Source: Pyropia yezoensis (lineage: Eukaryota > Rhodophyta > Bangiophyceae > Bangiales > Bangiaceae). From it: a stretch of DNA of 64,000 nucleotides. This document shows positions 30,901 through 42,004 of this stretch, piece after piece (the first letter of the stretch is position 1; each line of letters opens with the position of its first letter). The DNA is taken from the NCBI GenBank assembly GCA_009829735.1, contig CM020619.1, forward strand, positions 22,779,554 through 22,843,553, written 5' to 3'. The notes under the pieces are model-generated. The model made no database searches. It was not told the origin of the DNA and worked only from the letters and a program-made list of their open reading frames with translations. Position numbers and translations under genes: made by a program.

Positions 30901-31919
30901 AACTTACGCGAGCGATCCCACTGGCGGAGATCACGGCCATGTTGGTCGTGTCAGCCTTCCTAGATCACTGGGTTGCCGCGTATGGCATCCCAGATAGTAC
31001 ACTATCGGACAATGGACCGCAATTTGCGTCTGTACTGTTTCAGGGAGTGCTGGATATGTTGGGGGTTAAGGCAAACTATGCCACCCCCTACCACCCACAA
31101 ACTAATGGGCAGGTGGAGCGCTTCAACAAAACTATTGTTAGGCAGCTGCGCCACTATGTGAGTGAGCACGTGAAGACGTGGGACCAATACATTTCTATCC
31201 TTACTACTGCCTACAATTCGCAGGTTCACTCATCTACAGGGGAAGTACCCCTCGCTTTTGTGACCCCCCGTCGCGTGCGGTCTATTGCCGTGCGGCGGTC
31301 GCTCCCAACTAGGGAGGATGGTGGCAGTACGCCTACTCCTACTGAGAGTAAGGCGGAGTTCGCCGCTAGGCTTAAAAACCTCATCCCTAAAGTCAGGGCT
31401 GAGATGGACAAAGCACAAAAGCGCTACAAGCGTACCTTTGACAAAAAGGTGCGCAATGCTAAGCACGTCCCCGAGCAGGGTGACTGGGTGCTGGTACACT
31501 CGCACACCCCAACTGGGGGTAAGCTGGTATTCCAGACGAAGGGACCGTACCAGGTCCTTCGTACTGATGGGCGGCGCTTCACCATCGAAAGTGACGATGG
31601 GGTCCGCACAGTGAACGGACAGGACGTGGTCAAAGTTGCACCACCGCCTGCAGGCGACCCAGCTTGGGCGCGTGCGTTGGAATCGTGGCGCCTCCCCTCA
31701 CTGCCTGCGGCCAAACAGGGCCCACAGGAGTACGTGTTCGATAAGTTCATCGACCACGGATGGGATGAAGACACTGACCGCCTCATGTTGAGGGTGCGTT
31801 GGTTTGGCTACAAAGCCAAGGATGATACGTGGGAGTATGTGGAGGACCTTCCCGCTGAGAAGTTCCGGGCGTACTGTGCCCGGAATGAGATAGACCCTAA
31901 CAGCCCTCCCTCAACGTGA
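27935..31919 (+). pseudogene. pol: Pol of copy 2, second representation
   Basis: It has the same sequence as 20355-24338, including both TAG stops (29643-29645 and 29871-29873), plus one extra A near 28633 (ggggaaacggg) that shifts the frame after the protease domain. Domains are as described for the first representation. The shared private stops are strong evidence that both stretches are one locus. Confidence 0.9.
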
Positions 31920-32030
31920 GGGAAGGCCGAGCAACAGTGCCAAGAGAGTGCTTCAAGTCGAAGTGGTACGCAGAGTGGCTTTTAACTACAGCCCTAACCC
32001 TCACACTCTCACAACAAAGGCAGCTGCCAA

Positions 32031-33974
32031 CTAGGCACGCATGCTAGACTCTCCCACTCCACGGCCCTCGCCCTCACGTGGAGGCGAGCGGCGAGACCCA
32101 CGCCGATAACGGTCTCCACTCGTTGGAGGGGGCGGCGGCTCCAAGTCGGAACCGTCGCGCCCCTCACGGTCGCGCAAGTGGCGCCGACCGTGGCCACTCT
32201 TCTGCCAGGTCTTGCGCGCAAGTTTGCGACGCAGACGCTGGACAGACTCCGTCTCCGACGGGGTAGAGGACTCCGAAACGGAGTAAGACAACTCGTCTTC
32301 CGATACGGAAGGAGAGCGCCGAGAGTGTCGGCGACGACGGCGAGGAGGCGAGTATGCCCGGCTCGCGCGACGTTTGCCACGCCCAAGTGGGGCTGGCTGG
32401 GGCATAATAGCCCCAATGCGAGCCAACTCGGCTGTCATAAACTCCGCCACCGACTCGCAACTCGCGGTCGCCACTGCAGTACGAACGCGCTCCTCAAGTT
32501 GAGGAGTCTCGGAACTCTGTAGGGTTGCGGTCGACGCGGCCAACCAGGAAATGGTGCGCACCAACGTGGTGATCATCATCTCTGAGGTTAGAGGCGTGGG
32601 CGGCAACACCAACTTGGGGTATACCGTCAGGAGGGTGGCCCCCAAGTTGGGGGACACCGGGGTGGAAGACTCCACGGCCACGCTGATCGGAAAGTTCCCG
32701 TGAGGTTGGAAAGGAACAGGAGGAATCGGAGGGGCCCGCCGAGGTGGCGGTACCCGGGTGTAACTGCGACCCCGACTTGGGGCCCCCGCAGTGGGTTGAG
32801 TCATATGGTCATCATAGGACGGCACGGCCGTAACTATGGGCTTGTCCGGGGGTGGCGCAGTGTGGCGACCCACCCCCGGGGCATACGGGTAGTCCCCGAT
32901 GCCCAACCCCTCTCGTAGGACCACACGGCCGTCGTGAAGTTCACGAGCGACCCACACGAACTGGCGAAGTGCGCCATCGTCCTTGGGCCCACGAGTGGGG
33001 CGGCGCAACTTGTGCTCAATGCTCTCCCACTCGATAAACTTATGGAGCCGGAGCATCTCCTCAAGTAGAGTGAGTTGTCCTGATGAGCACCCCTCAGCAA
33101 CTAGCTGAGGGGTGAGCTGTTCCAAACCTTGGATGAGCCGGAGGGGGAGATGCCAGAGCATCCCCCGCCGCTGAACACAGGACACCCAGGTCGACATGAC
33201 CTCGAGGAGCCACTGGGTGGCCAACATGGCCCACACCAGGTGATCAGGGGCAGCCGTCAACATGACGGAGCCGAAGTGGTCAAGCAACCGTGGCAACAAC
33301 GCCGGGAACCTGTAGGGGACCTCAACTTGAGGCCACCACTCGGGCTTCTTCGGATAGTACTGCTCCTTACTGGCAGCAGACTGTTGAGGAAACTCAAGTT
33401 GAGCCGAGGTCACCAAGTAGGGACCTCGCCGAAAGTCTTTCTCCATCCGCACATCAAAGTGATGAGTGTGCGGATCGGCCTCGTGGAGGTACGGTGGGCG
33501 AGTTGCCACAGCGTCCCACGTGAAGGTCGGCAAGTCGCCGGGACCCGGGATAGTTCCCCCGCGGTCCACCATGGCCTTGGCCCGCTGAACGTCCTCAACC
33601 TCCTCATCGTCCAGGAAGGCAAACTGGTCCGTCCTGAAGCCGGCAGGGAACCCGACCCTACGGGGATACTTCTCCCGTAGGCGGTCCCATACCCGGCCCA
33701 TCGCTGTGCCAAGTCGGCCACAGCGAAGAACAGTCAGCCCCTCCTCATAGAGAGGCCAAGCGGGGTAAAACCACCGCCCCAAGGCCTCACGCGGGACAAC
33801 TTGTCCCGCCTCCGGGGGAGACCCCGCCGTCAACCCAAAGCCGGGTGACGCGGGAGTCCCGTCCCCCGGAGCGATCGCGGAGCCCCCGCCGGAAGTCCCG
33901 GCGGGTGCTGCACCGTAGGAGGTGTCCTCCATGCGCTCGTCAAGAGAGTCCGTCTCCACTCCCGGAGTCGCCAT
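32031..33974 (-). CDS. Antisense ORF (aORF) of copy 2, complete representation
   Basis: It spans 647 codons from ATG 33974. It differs from copy 1 at a handful of residues (for example GRLGTAMG for GRLGAAMG, PYRFPAL for PYGFPAL, ARKTWQKSG for ARKTRQKSG) but has no stop or indel. The architecture is the same: Pro/Gly-rich start, aromatic and helical centre, Arg/Ser-rich tail. It runs convergent to pol with a 111-bp spacer. Upstream of its ATG are about 340 bp and then the 3' LTR, so an antisense promoter would have to lie there or within the LTR. Function unknown. Confidence 0.75.
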   Translation of the reverse strand: MATPGVETDSLDERMEDTSYGAAPAGTSGGGSAIAPGDGTPASPGFGLTAGSPPEAGQVVPREALGRWFYPAWPLYEEGLTVLRCGRLGTAMGRVWDRLREKYPRRVGFPAGFRTDQFAFLDDEEVEDVQRAKAMVDRGGTIPGPGDLPTFTWDAVATRPPYLHEADPHTHHFDVRMEKDFRRGPYLVTSAQLEFPQQSAASKEQYYPKKPEWWPQVEVPYRFPALLPRLLDHFGSVMLTAAPDHLVWAMLATQWLLEVMSTWVSCVQRRGMLWHLPLRLIQGLEQLTPQLVAEGCSSGQLTLLEEMLRLHKFIEWESIEHKLRRPTRGPKDDGALRQFVWVARELHDGRVVLREGLGIGDYPYAPGVGRHTAPPPDKPIVTAVPSYDDHMTQPTAGAPSRGRSYTRVPPPRRAPPIPPVPFQPHGNFPISVAVESSTPVSPNLGATLLTVYPKLVLPPTPLTSEMMITTLVRTISWLAASTATLQSSETPQLEERVRTAVATASCESVAEFMTAELARIGAIMPQPAPLGRGKRRASRAYSPPRRRRRHSRRSPSVSEDELSYSVSESSTPSETESVQRLRRKLARKTWQKSGHGRRHLRDREGRDGSDLEPPPPPTSGDRYRRGSRRSPPREGEGRGVGESSMRA

Positions 33975-34299
33975 GGCTCTCCCCAAGTTGGGGAGAGACG
34001 CTCTGGCTATCGCAGCACGAGACCCGCCTCGAGTTGAGGGGGACTCGGATCGTGGGTATACGGGTGGCCTCCCCAGCGTGGGGCGGCCCAGTGGAAGGTG
34101 AAGGGGAGGTGGTGGTGATGGTGAAGTGTGAACTGAGGAGAGCAAGCTGCCGAGTGGGCAAGCTTGAGGAGAGGGGCGGTCAACGTGACCGCCTCCACAT
34201 CCGTGTTACGTACTCGATGGGGGACAGCAAGTCGCGCCCCCAACGCCGAGACGTGCGTTTACGCACCCCCTCACAGGGGCGACCGGGTCGGTCGGAACT

Positions 34300-34312
34300 G
34301 AGGAGAGGGGAG
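34300..34312 (+). other. Polypurine tract of copy 2
   Basis: GAGGAGAGGGGAG abuts the 3' LTR, as in the other copies. Confidence 0.85.
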
Positions 34313-34783
34313 TGTGGCAGTATTGACCCCCAGGTAGGGGGGGGCAACACGTGCCATGCAAGGGGCGGCAGGCCACTAGCCTGATCCGTTCCTCCCCCTG
34401 CATTTGGGTCCATATTCCCTAAGTTTGGGATAGTTAGCTTAGTAGTAAATCCAACTTGGATTTGAGGGTTTTCTGCATTTATCGTCTTGAATTTTCGTGT
34501 GGCCCGGTGGGCAGGTGCTGGGGTGGGAGATTCTGAGTGGCGAGATTCTTAGTGGACCCTGGGGGGATAAGGGGAGGGACAGCGGGGCTTGGCCCTGCGT
34601 CCCCGTCCCGACCAAGAAACTGTTGGACCACACACCATCCTCTTGTTTGTCCGTGGGGGGTTTGCCCCACAACAGGGACAGAGTGTGTGCGACTTGCACT
34701 TCTTCCGGTTCCCCCGACACGGGAGGCAGCCCTAGCACACCGCCCCAACTTGGGTGCCGTGTGTGCTTGTGGTTTTTGCCACA
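34313..34783 (+). repeat. 3' LTR of family A copy 2
   Basis: It is 471 bp, TGTGGCA...TGCCACA, followed directly by the target duplicate CCGGC (34784-34788). Confidence 0.95.
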
Positions 34784-35824
34784 CCGGCATTGCCACCCCT
34801 CTAGCCGGCGTGGCCCTGTCCTGGTGTCGCCCCTTTTTGCCGTGCTCCCCCTCCCTCGCGGCGGCGGTGCTCCTCTGGCGTTGCCCCCCCTCTGGCCGGC
34901 GTGGCCCTCGTCCGGTGTCGCCCCTCTTTGCCGCGCTCCTCCACCCTCGTGGCGGATCTGGCCTGACGGCCACGTCTTTCTGCAGCGTTTGACGATGATA
35001 CTGCCGACGACCGGTTTTTTGCCACTGCGGCCACCTCTCTTTTGTGGTGCCCACGCCTCATTGCCGCCGGCGACCTCTCTCTGGTCGCACCCCCCCCCCT
35101 GTGACGGACAGCCCTCCCTGTTGGCGTCCAGACCCCCCCCTCCGCAGCCCCCGCGGTGGTGATCTCTAACTTGCAGCGGTCACTCCCCCCCGGCGGCATT
35201 TATATCCCCCTGTCCGCGCCTCTTGCGTTTGGGGGTCATCCCACCGTGGCGGCGGCGGGTGGTGTAGTCGCTGGCGGCAGCTGCGGTGGAGGTGGCAGCG
35301 TGGAGGGCAGCATGGGGGGGGGGGGGCAATCCGGCTGGATGACGGCGGGCGCCCGGTGGGTGGCTCGTGACTTACGCGTCTTCGCGCTCGCCCTCCTTTT
35401 TCGGCGGACGCCCCTCTGGTTCCTGGGCTTTTTGGTGGACAGCCTTCACGTCCATCAGGCGATAGCCATGCTCCTCTACCCGCTATAGGAGCCGCTGCCA
35501 GGTGGCTTTTTGCTATCTTTTGTGCCGGCCGTGGCCAAGGGGGGGGGGGTGGCGACGATGGGGGCTGTGGTGGTGGTGCTGACGGTGGCAGCGGCGGGTC
35601 ACCGCCGCCCCCCCCCCTCCCAGCCCCGCCCGCCCCGGCCACGCTGTCACCGTAACCACCGTATGCTCCCATTCTTTCGTGTGCGGGCACTGGGCCCGCC
35701 GCTCACTTTGCAACTATGGGTCGGCAAAGGGTCAGAGAGCGTGGGGGGTGTCCAGGTGGACGGGTTGTTGAGTGCGGTCATGCAAACGAGATGACAGGAT
35801 GAAAGGTGCTATTAAACGGGCAGC
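34784..35824. other. Spacer right of copy 2 with minisatellite units
   Basis: 34784-34960 continues the ~90-bp minisatellite interrupted by copy 2 (units near 34823 and 34915). The rest is C- and G-run-rich DNA (35088-35100, 35311-35322, 35540-35550, 35610-35620). Overlapping open frames on both strands are compositional; I support no gene here. Confidence 0.55.
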
Positions 35825-36376
35825 CTACGGAGCTTCAACGCCACCGTTCCCACGTGCCGTAGTGACATCATTGCCGTGCGGCGGGGTCGACTCGGGCAGT
35901 TGGTTCGCCGCCGTCATGAGGTTGACAAACCAGGCCGGTGGTGCCGCGTTGCCTGGATGGTGCGGAAGACCAACCGTGGGTGCCATGGAGACAGCGGAGC
36001 CACTGCCTCCCGCCATGGCACCCGCCCGCAAGGCCGCGTTCTCGGCCTCCAGCGTCCTGTTGCGCTGCTCCAGCAGCTGCTTCTCAACCTCGGCAATGCG
36101 GAGCTCGGCGGCCACATTGCTGGCCGCAGTTGCCCGGACGGCCCGCCGCCGCCTTTTTGGCGGCGAGCCTGCTGCAGCCGGAGGAGCAGGCCGAGTGGCA
36201 CGGCCCCCATCGCCCCTCTGCTCCCCTTCACAATTGACCCCTTCGCCCCCCAGCACCCTCCCACCATGGCTCCCATCCCCCTCCTCCACCCCGCCGTTGC
36301 CCCCATCATCGTCCTGCTCCCCCCCATCAATGTCCCCCCCCCCCCCTCCGCCCTTCTCATCCAGTCCTGCACCCAT
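35825..36376 (-). CDS. Hypothetical protein with a short bZIP-like coiled coil
   Basis: The frame is 183 aa from ATG 36376. The N-terminal ~60 residues are Gly/Asp/Glu-rich. A basic patch (PPKRRRRAVRATAASN) runs straight into a heptad-type helix (AELRIAEVEKQLLEQRNRTL, then EAENAALRA), the layout of a basic-leucine-zipper domain, although the canonical Asn and Arg spacing of the basic region is only partly met. The C-terminal ~60 residues are Pro/Gly/Ala-rich with PPAWFVNLMTAANQLPE. It could be a nuclear DNA-binding protein. The frame on the other strand is also open, so coding status rests on the coiled coil alone. Confidence 0.4.
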   Translation of the reverse strand: MGAGLDEKGGGGGGDIDGGEQDDDGGNGGVEEGDGSHGGRVLGGEGVNCEGEQRGDGGRATRPAPPAAAGSPPKRRRRAVRATAASNVAAELRIAEVEKQLLEQRNRTLEAENAALRAGAMAGGSGSAVSMAPTVGLPHHPGNAAPPAWFVNLMTAANQLPESTPPHGNDVTTARGNGGVEAP

Positions 36377-38056
36377 ACCCTCGGCGTCACCCTCATCACC
36401 CCGCTCGAAGGCGGGGGACTAGCGATGGGGTGGGGGTGTAGGACGCCGGGCCGCAAGACTGCGATGACGGCGGGCGACGTGGCGACGTCGGGGGGCCGAG
36501 CGGCGACGACGGGGGGCAGGTTGGCGACGACGGGGGGAGTGTTGGCGACGACAGGGGGCAGGGCGCACGCCTAGTTAAGGGGGCGTTTCTTGTGCAGCCT
36601 GGGTTTCACGAGCTCCCTCGTCTCCTCATTGGCTGACGTAGATCAATTAGATCGCTCTGAGAGGCAATTCTGTCACCTCATTGGCTCAAGAGCGAGGTGT
36701 CAGGTCTTTCTCTTCCTTTGGGCCACAGAAAGTTGAAGATTGTACACGTGTTCACCTGCACCCGTTGTCGCGGCCGTGTGGGGCAGGTGAGAATAGAAAA
36801 GATTAGAAAAGAATGCATTGTGGAGAGTCAACCGTTCCTCGAAGAACGGCTGCCGGAACGAAACACCACACCTTCATGAAGTGCCACCCACCCGACCTCA
36901 TCCCCTCGCACAGCGCCCAAAGGCCACCACCCTCGCCCGGCGCACCCCCCAAAGGCTCACTACCCGCCACACCCGGGGTTGGCGAGGTCAAACAGGGGTG
37001 GGCTCGGCGCAGGGGGCGTCTTTTCACGTCTCGGGGGAGGTGCGGTCCCTCAATGACTGTGACTCTCCCACCTGTGGCGGATGTACGGTCCTCTGCATCT
37101 CGGAGGCTTTTCGACCCTCATAGTACACCTGCAGACGCTTCCCCGGGGCATCTCAGATGTGTCTGGGAATGCCCGGGGTTATAGCGACAGGAATGGAGTT
37201 ATTGATGGGGGAAGGGCTGTCACCTTCAGGCCCCGGCGGGGGGGGGGTTGAAGGGGGAGGCGTCAAGGCTACAGGAGGGGGGTGAGGGGTGGAAATGTCG
37301 TGCAAGGGGTTGGGTAGATTCAATCGCGGGGACACACTCATGCGCAAGATCCGGGTGGCCGCGTCACAGGGGCTGCGCCCGACCGTCCCTCACGGCCTCT
37401 GTGGCGTGGGGTGAAAATTGGGGTCATGAAAAAACCCCAATGTTCTTCTCAGCCACTCACAGGACTGCACGTTTCTTTGAAAAGGCTGGTGTAAAGAAAC
37501 CCAGGCTGCACACCTTAACTAGGCGTGGGCGGCGCCCACTGCGGGTGGCGCATTTTTTTGGCGCCCACTGCGGGTGTCACCGTTTTTGGGCACACACAGG
37601 GGGTTCGCCGGAAGAAAGGATCAGGTACGGCTGGGACAAGGAGTAACCCTGCCGCCCTGGTACAATCGTGAAAATGTTCCAACCTTCCTTCCATTTTCGG
37701 TTACTTGCTTACTTGCACGCACGCACCCGGCATCGGAAGGGCGAAATGTATTTGCTGTAGACTCACTCGCAATCGATTGGGGGCAAATCTGGTTCGCCAA
37801 GGCAAATCCTCGCCGCAGGTCTTCAGGCAGAGAACTGACTGTCATGGCCTTACATCGGCGTCGACGAGCGCAGTTGGTCGTGGTCATACGCCGTTAGCGC
37901 AAGTGCCGGCTTTGTCGTGCGTCGGTGTGTGGGTCGTCACCCGCCTGGGGTGCTCCCGCGCTGCGCGTGCTTGTGAACGCGGGGATCCTCTTGGTACGTT
38001 GCTGTCAGCTGGCTCGGCGGAAACTGCACCGTTAGTCGCCCCTGTCTGTCAGGAAC
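36377..38056. other. Intergenic stretch between bZIP-like and VOC genes
   Basis: It contains the GACGACGGGGGGCAG repeat (36479-36562), a less GC-rich part near 36600-36860 and a duplicated GGCGCCCACTGCGGGTG motif (about 37529-37577). I see no convincing gene. Confidence 0.5.
36479..36562. repeat. ~21-bp tandem repeat, four units
   Basis: Four imperfect units of ttggcgacgacggggggcag type. One frame reads a 7-residue repeat (LATTGGR), but no start or context supports coding. Confidence 0.7.
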
Positions 38057-38554
38057 ATGGCCACGCCGGCATCAACGTCGCCGACGGGCCTCCCCCCCGC
38101 ATCGGGTGGCGCCACCGTCGTGCCGTGCCTACTCGTCGATGACATGCCCGCCGCGCTCGCCTTTTATATCGACGCCCTGCACCTGCGGCTGGTGTGGGCG
38201 TCCGATGCGGCCGACGCACCCGTGTCGGTCAGCGACGCGGCCCGCCGGGCGGACGTGGCATTTGGGATGCTCAGGGGTGCCAGCGGCGCGGAGGTGATGC
38301 TGCAGTTGCGGGCGACGCTGGTGACGTCGGATTACCTCCCGGCGGAAGCGGTGGCGGCGTCGCCGCCGGTGGGCTCCCCGTTTACGCTCTACATCCGCAC
38401 CGGGGTGGACGTGGACGCGGCGGCTGCGGCGCTGCCGCCGTCGGTGGAGGTGCTTGTGCCGCCCCGGACGATGCCGTATGGCGCGCGGGAGCTCGCACTC
38501 CGAGACCCGGCGGGGCATGTTGTCGTGCTGACCCGCCCGGCGGCAGACAACTAA
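38057..38554 (+). CDS. VOC-superfamily (glyoxalase/bleomycin-resistance fold) protein
   Basis: The protein is 165 aa, single exon, ATG 38057 (gaacATGgcc). After a ~20-residue Ala/Ser/Pro leader come CLLVDDMPAALAFYIDALHL, the first beta-alpha-beta unit of the fold, then FTLYIRTGVDVDAAAAAL and PPRTMPYGARELALRDPAGH, the typical second-half strand with a Glu before DP-G. The size fits a two-module VOC monomer that dimerises. Members are metal-dependent lyases, dioxygenases or drug-binding proteins; the substrate is not readable from sequence. It is compact and well-formed, isolated from other genes, and has a bacterial-type appearance. Confidence 0.85.
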   Translation: MATPASTSPTGLPPASGGATVVPCLLVDDMPAALAFYIDALHLRLVWASDAADAPVSVSDAARRADVAFGMLRGASGAEVMLQLRATLVTSDYLPAEAVAASPPVGSPFTLYIRTGVDVDAAAAALPPSVEVLVPPRTMPYGARELALRDPAGHVVVLTRPAADN

Positions 38555-39305
38555 AGTTTAGGAGGGGTCAAGATAGGACGCAGAGGAATGGGTCAGCATG
38601 TAACCCCCGTTCGTGCACACGCAAAACCCGCCATTTTGATCTCGATCGGCATTCGGGCAAGACGGGCATGTCCGGTCCGCCCCACATGGGCGGGAGGACC
38701 CTCAGTGCGGTTCAGGCGTGCACTCCGGCGCAAGAACACGGTTTCAGGTCCTGTCTTTTTACCACAGGCCCGGAGCGCGATGCTGATCAGGTCCACCTAG
38801 GTTGAGCCGTAGCCGACCAGAAGCGCATGAATGAAAACTCTTTTCTCAAGTGACTAGCTATATGGAATAGACCTTAGCCTCTGCTGCGTGCGCCTCCCCC
38901 CTCCCACCCGTTCCCATCTCGTGGCGGTGCCCTCCTCTTGCCTGAGAACGGCTGCTACACACATACCGCGAGGCCCCAGGGAAAAGAAGAACCCACGAAT
39001 GAGCAGTAAGGCAGTCGCGCCAAACGTCGTTGGCCTCTTCGGCCATGAGCACGCTGGCGGCAATGATTCCCTCCAGCGGCGCTACGCTCCCTGGCAATAC
39101 GTGGGACATGGCAGAAGACCCAGACACACCGCACGTTCCTTCCCTCCTCTTGATCTGGCTTCTGGCGCAGTTTGCCTTCGTGCCGACACATCAAAAAACG
39201 CCTCCACCTTCCCCGTCCACACTACCGGTCTTTCCCTCAGACAACAAAACAGTGCGGGCGGGCGATCGCCCTCCACTTTCCCCGCTCGTGGCGGCCGCCG
39301 AATGC
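38555..39305. other. Intergenic stretch, no gene recognised
   Basis: Mixed-composition DNA between the 3' end of the VOC gene and the 3' end of the convergent MDR gene. No conserved frame, repeat or RNA gene seen. Confidence 0.5.
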
Positions 39306-42004
39306 TCACAGCGCCAGCGACGGCGGGAAAAAGGACGGGCTCGCGCACGGGGACATCTTGGGTGACACTGGCGGCGGGTCCACCTCCCACCCACCATCCC
39401 CATCGTCTTCGTCGTCAAAGGTAGCCCCGGCAGCGGCAGCGGGCACTATGGGCGGCGCGCCTCGGGCGGCACCATTGTAAGCCCCTCCTAGACGTGCCTC
39501 CGGCGCCACCATGGGGGGAGGGACCAACACCAGCCGCCCACCGCTCGCCCGCCCCGCGGCCGCGGCGGCTAGAACTGGCGGGGCGCCGCCCAAGGGCACC
39601 TGCCGCACGCCCAGGGCCGCCACGGGCACCGTGTCGCTCAGGTCGGCGGCAGCCTGGAGGCCCGCAGCATAGTCGCCCGCTTCCTGTGGGATGCCAACGA
39701 CGGTGAGGCCCTTGGCGAGAACCGCGTCCAAAGGCAGCGACCGCGCGGAGGCAGCAGGATGAGAGAACGACGTGGGCAGGGCCGGCGATCCGGCAGCGGG
39801 CTCCCCCGTCCGCAACGGTGCAAGCACCAGTACGCCCCTGGGCGCCAGCACGGTGAGCGCCGCGGCCAGGCCATCCGAGGTGCCGCCTGTCAAGTCGAGC
39901 GCCCCCGTCGGGGGCGGGAGACCACCGCCGCCACGCTCATTCCGTCCAGACGCCAGCGGCGCGAAGCGCGAGAGGAGTGCATCGGTGGAGATCATACCCA
40001 GCCCCCCGGCGCCCGCAGGCAAGCGCGCCAGCGACGCGCCCACCGTCGCCCCACCGCCCCCCCCATCCCCATGAAACAGCGGCACCCAACCAGCGCGGCT
40101 GAGGAGCAGCGCCGTGAGCGGCACGTCGGCCACCGAGGCAGCAGACGCAAGCACAAGCACCTCTGGCCCTCCACCCCTCTCGTGCGCAGCGGCGCTACGG
40201 GCCGCCGGGGCGGCCGGCAGCGCCGCCACCACCGCACCGAGAACGGCCAAGCGGCCAGCGGCCACCCCCCATGGCGACAGCAAGCGGTCCGCGACGGGGT
40301 GCACCGCCACGTCGGGCAGCAGCACATACGCTGCCCAGCCGCCGTCAACAGCCACGCCAAGTCGACGCTGCCGAGGGGAACGAGCGGCGGCGGTGGCGGT
40401 GGCGCCTGCGGGGGCGCCCGTCCCGGCAACCCTCGCCGGGGGGGGAGTCCGCTCGGGCGGGAGCGTACCCCCCGCCGCCACCGCGTCGCCAACGCCGACA
40501 TGCGTGACGCGGTCACCAATGGCAATGACACGGCCGACCAGCTCCCCGCCAGGCACAACGGCGGCGGTCGGTATCGCCCAGGGGGGGGGCGGGCGCCGCC
40601 CGGGTGGCGCCCCCGCCGCGGGCGGCTGCCCGCCCAGCCGGTAGCGAAGTGCATAGGCAGGCGTGCCGCCGCCGCCGCCGCCCCCACGGTGCCGCGCATT
40701 CTGCCCCCCCCCCCCCCCCCCCCCCCGTCGCTGTCGTCTTCGTCGGTGAGGGGGTCATCGGGCGCGGCCGGACATCCCCCACACACCTCCCGTGGGTGGT
40801 ACACCCCGCGCAGCAGGTCCAGGTCCGAGTCACACACCGCCGACGCGGCCACCGACACCAGCACCCCGTGCGGGGGGGGGTCTGGCACAAGCCGTGCCAC
40901 CGCCTCCACCGCCCACCGACCGGCGGGCCTGGAGGGCGCGCCGCCGCCGGGGCCGCGCAGAGGGGATGTCCCACACACGGCCGTGGTGCCAGCCGCCCCT
41001 GCCGCGGGCGCCGGGACCCACCGCACCTCCACCGCCCGGTTGACGCGGGACAGCCCGCGGCCACGGCGGCGGGGAACACGAGGGGCGGCGTGGGTGGACG
41101 ACCTCCCCCCCCCACCCCCCGTCCCCCATCCACCGCTCCACGACACGGCAGCCGGCCGTCGGGGGCCCGTCCCCGAGTGGCGGCGCATCAAGCCGGCTCC
41201 GCCGACGCTGGCGCTGAGCCGGGTGCCCACGCTACCAGCCCCACCCAGCGGGAGGTCCGCCCCGCCCAACGACAATTCCTCCTCGTCCAGCGACGACAGG
41301 GCGCCCGCCCGTGGGCCACCGCCAAAGCCCCCGTCACCGCCCCATCCACCCGACCGTCGCCGCATGTGGGCGCCTGCCTCCCCGTACGAGTGGGACACAA
41401 ACCGCCGCAGGCGAGGCGGGGGCGTGGTCGGCCGCTCGAGGGCGTCCAGGGGGGAACCGTCCAAGGTAGACAGCGCCGCCGCTCCCGCCGCCGTCGCTGC
41501 CGAGCTCCCCGCCACCGACAATGTCGTCCCGCCCCGCGGGGCGACGCTGCCAAGCGCGTCCGCCGCGTCTGCGAGCACGTCTGCGGTGGGCGGCCGGCGG
41601 GGGGCCGACGCGGTGCCGCCCGCGGACGCACCCCCCCCCACCGGCGGCGCGCCCACGTGTTGCGACACGTGCGACAGCATCAGGGAGCTAGCGAGGTTTG
41701 CGCTGCCACCCACAACGCGCCCCCCCACCCCGCCCCCCCCACCCATCCCGCCGCCCCCCTCGCAGAGGTCCGCCGCGTCGCCGCCGCCGTCTAGCCCCGC
41801 CGGCCGGCCGTCACAGCCGCCTTCAGCACCGCCGGCGGCGGCACCGGCACCGCCGGCGGCCGCCACGGCGGCGGCGGCGTCAGCCGCCACCGCCGCGTCC
41901 GCGGCAGCGGAGCGGCCGGGCACGGCCATGGCCGCCGACGCGGTGGGGCGGGGGGAGCGGGCGCCCCCGCCGCCGCTGCCGCCGCCGCCGCTCATGGCGT
42001 TCAT
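39306..42004 (-). CDS. MDR-family (zinc-type alcohol dehydrogenase-like) protein with long disordered N-terminus
   Basis: From ATG 42004 (MNAMSGGGGS) about 320 Gly/Ala/Ser-rich residues precede a GroES-like domain: PHGVLVSVAASAVCDSDLDL (matching the VLVkV-a-gvC-sDl block with its catalytic-zinc Cys), then PGGELVGRVIAIGDRVTHVG with the G-E-G-V-G-V turn and DGGWAAYVLLPDVAVHPVAD. A nucleotide-binding half follows (PEVLVLASAASVADVPLTAL), poor in the usual GxGxxG, so activity is uncertain. Two frames must be joined: the switch falls at a run of about 20 C at 40708-40727, most likely a miscounted homopolymer. Soluble oxidoreductase fold; substrate unknown. The start is uncertain, since the frame is open to 42631. 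Confidence 0.55.
40708..40727. repeat. Poly-C run inside the MDR gene
   Basis: About 20 consecutive C. Upstream and downstream parts of the gene are in different frames, so the run length is probably wrong by one or two bases. Confidence 0.7.

Larger units (their letters stand above)
17822..34783 (+). mobile_element. Family A Ty3/gypsy chromovirus, copy 2 (full length; written twice around an N gap)
   Basis: The order is 5' LTR, PBS, gag, pol, antisense ORF, [500 N], then gag from its middle, pol, antisense ORF, polypurine tract and 3' LTR, all inside one CCGGC duplication. 19017-26093 and 26594-33673 are the same sequence, down to both pol stop codons, and differ only by one-base homopolymer changes bunched beside the gap. 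The simplest reading is an unmerged contig overlap; removing one copy leaves an element of about 9.4 kb, the same size as copy 3 (9,377 bp). The two LTRs look identical to me, so the insertion is young. Confidence 0.93.

Noticed and set aside
17822..34783. Tandem pair of family A elements
   Set aside because: There is no LTR between the units, both share private stops, and differences cluster at the gap; an assembly overlap explains it better.
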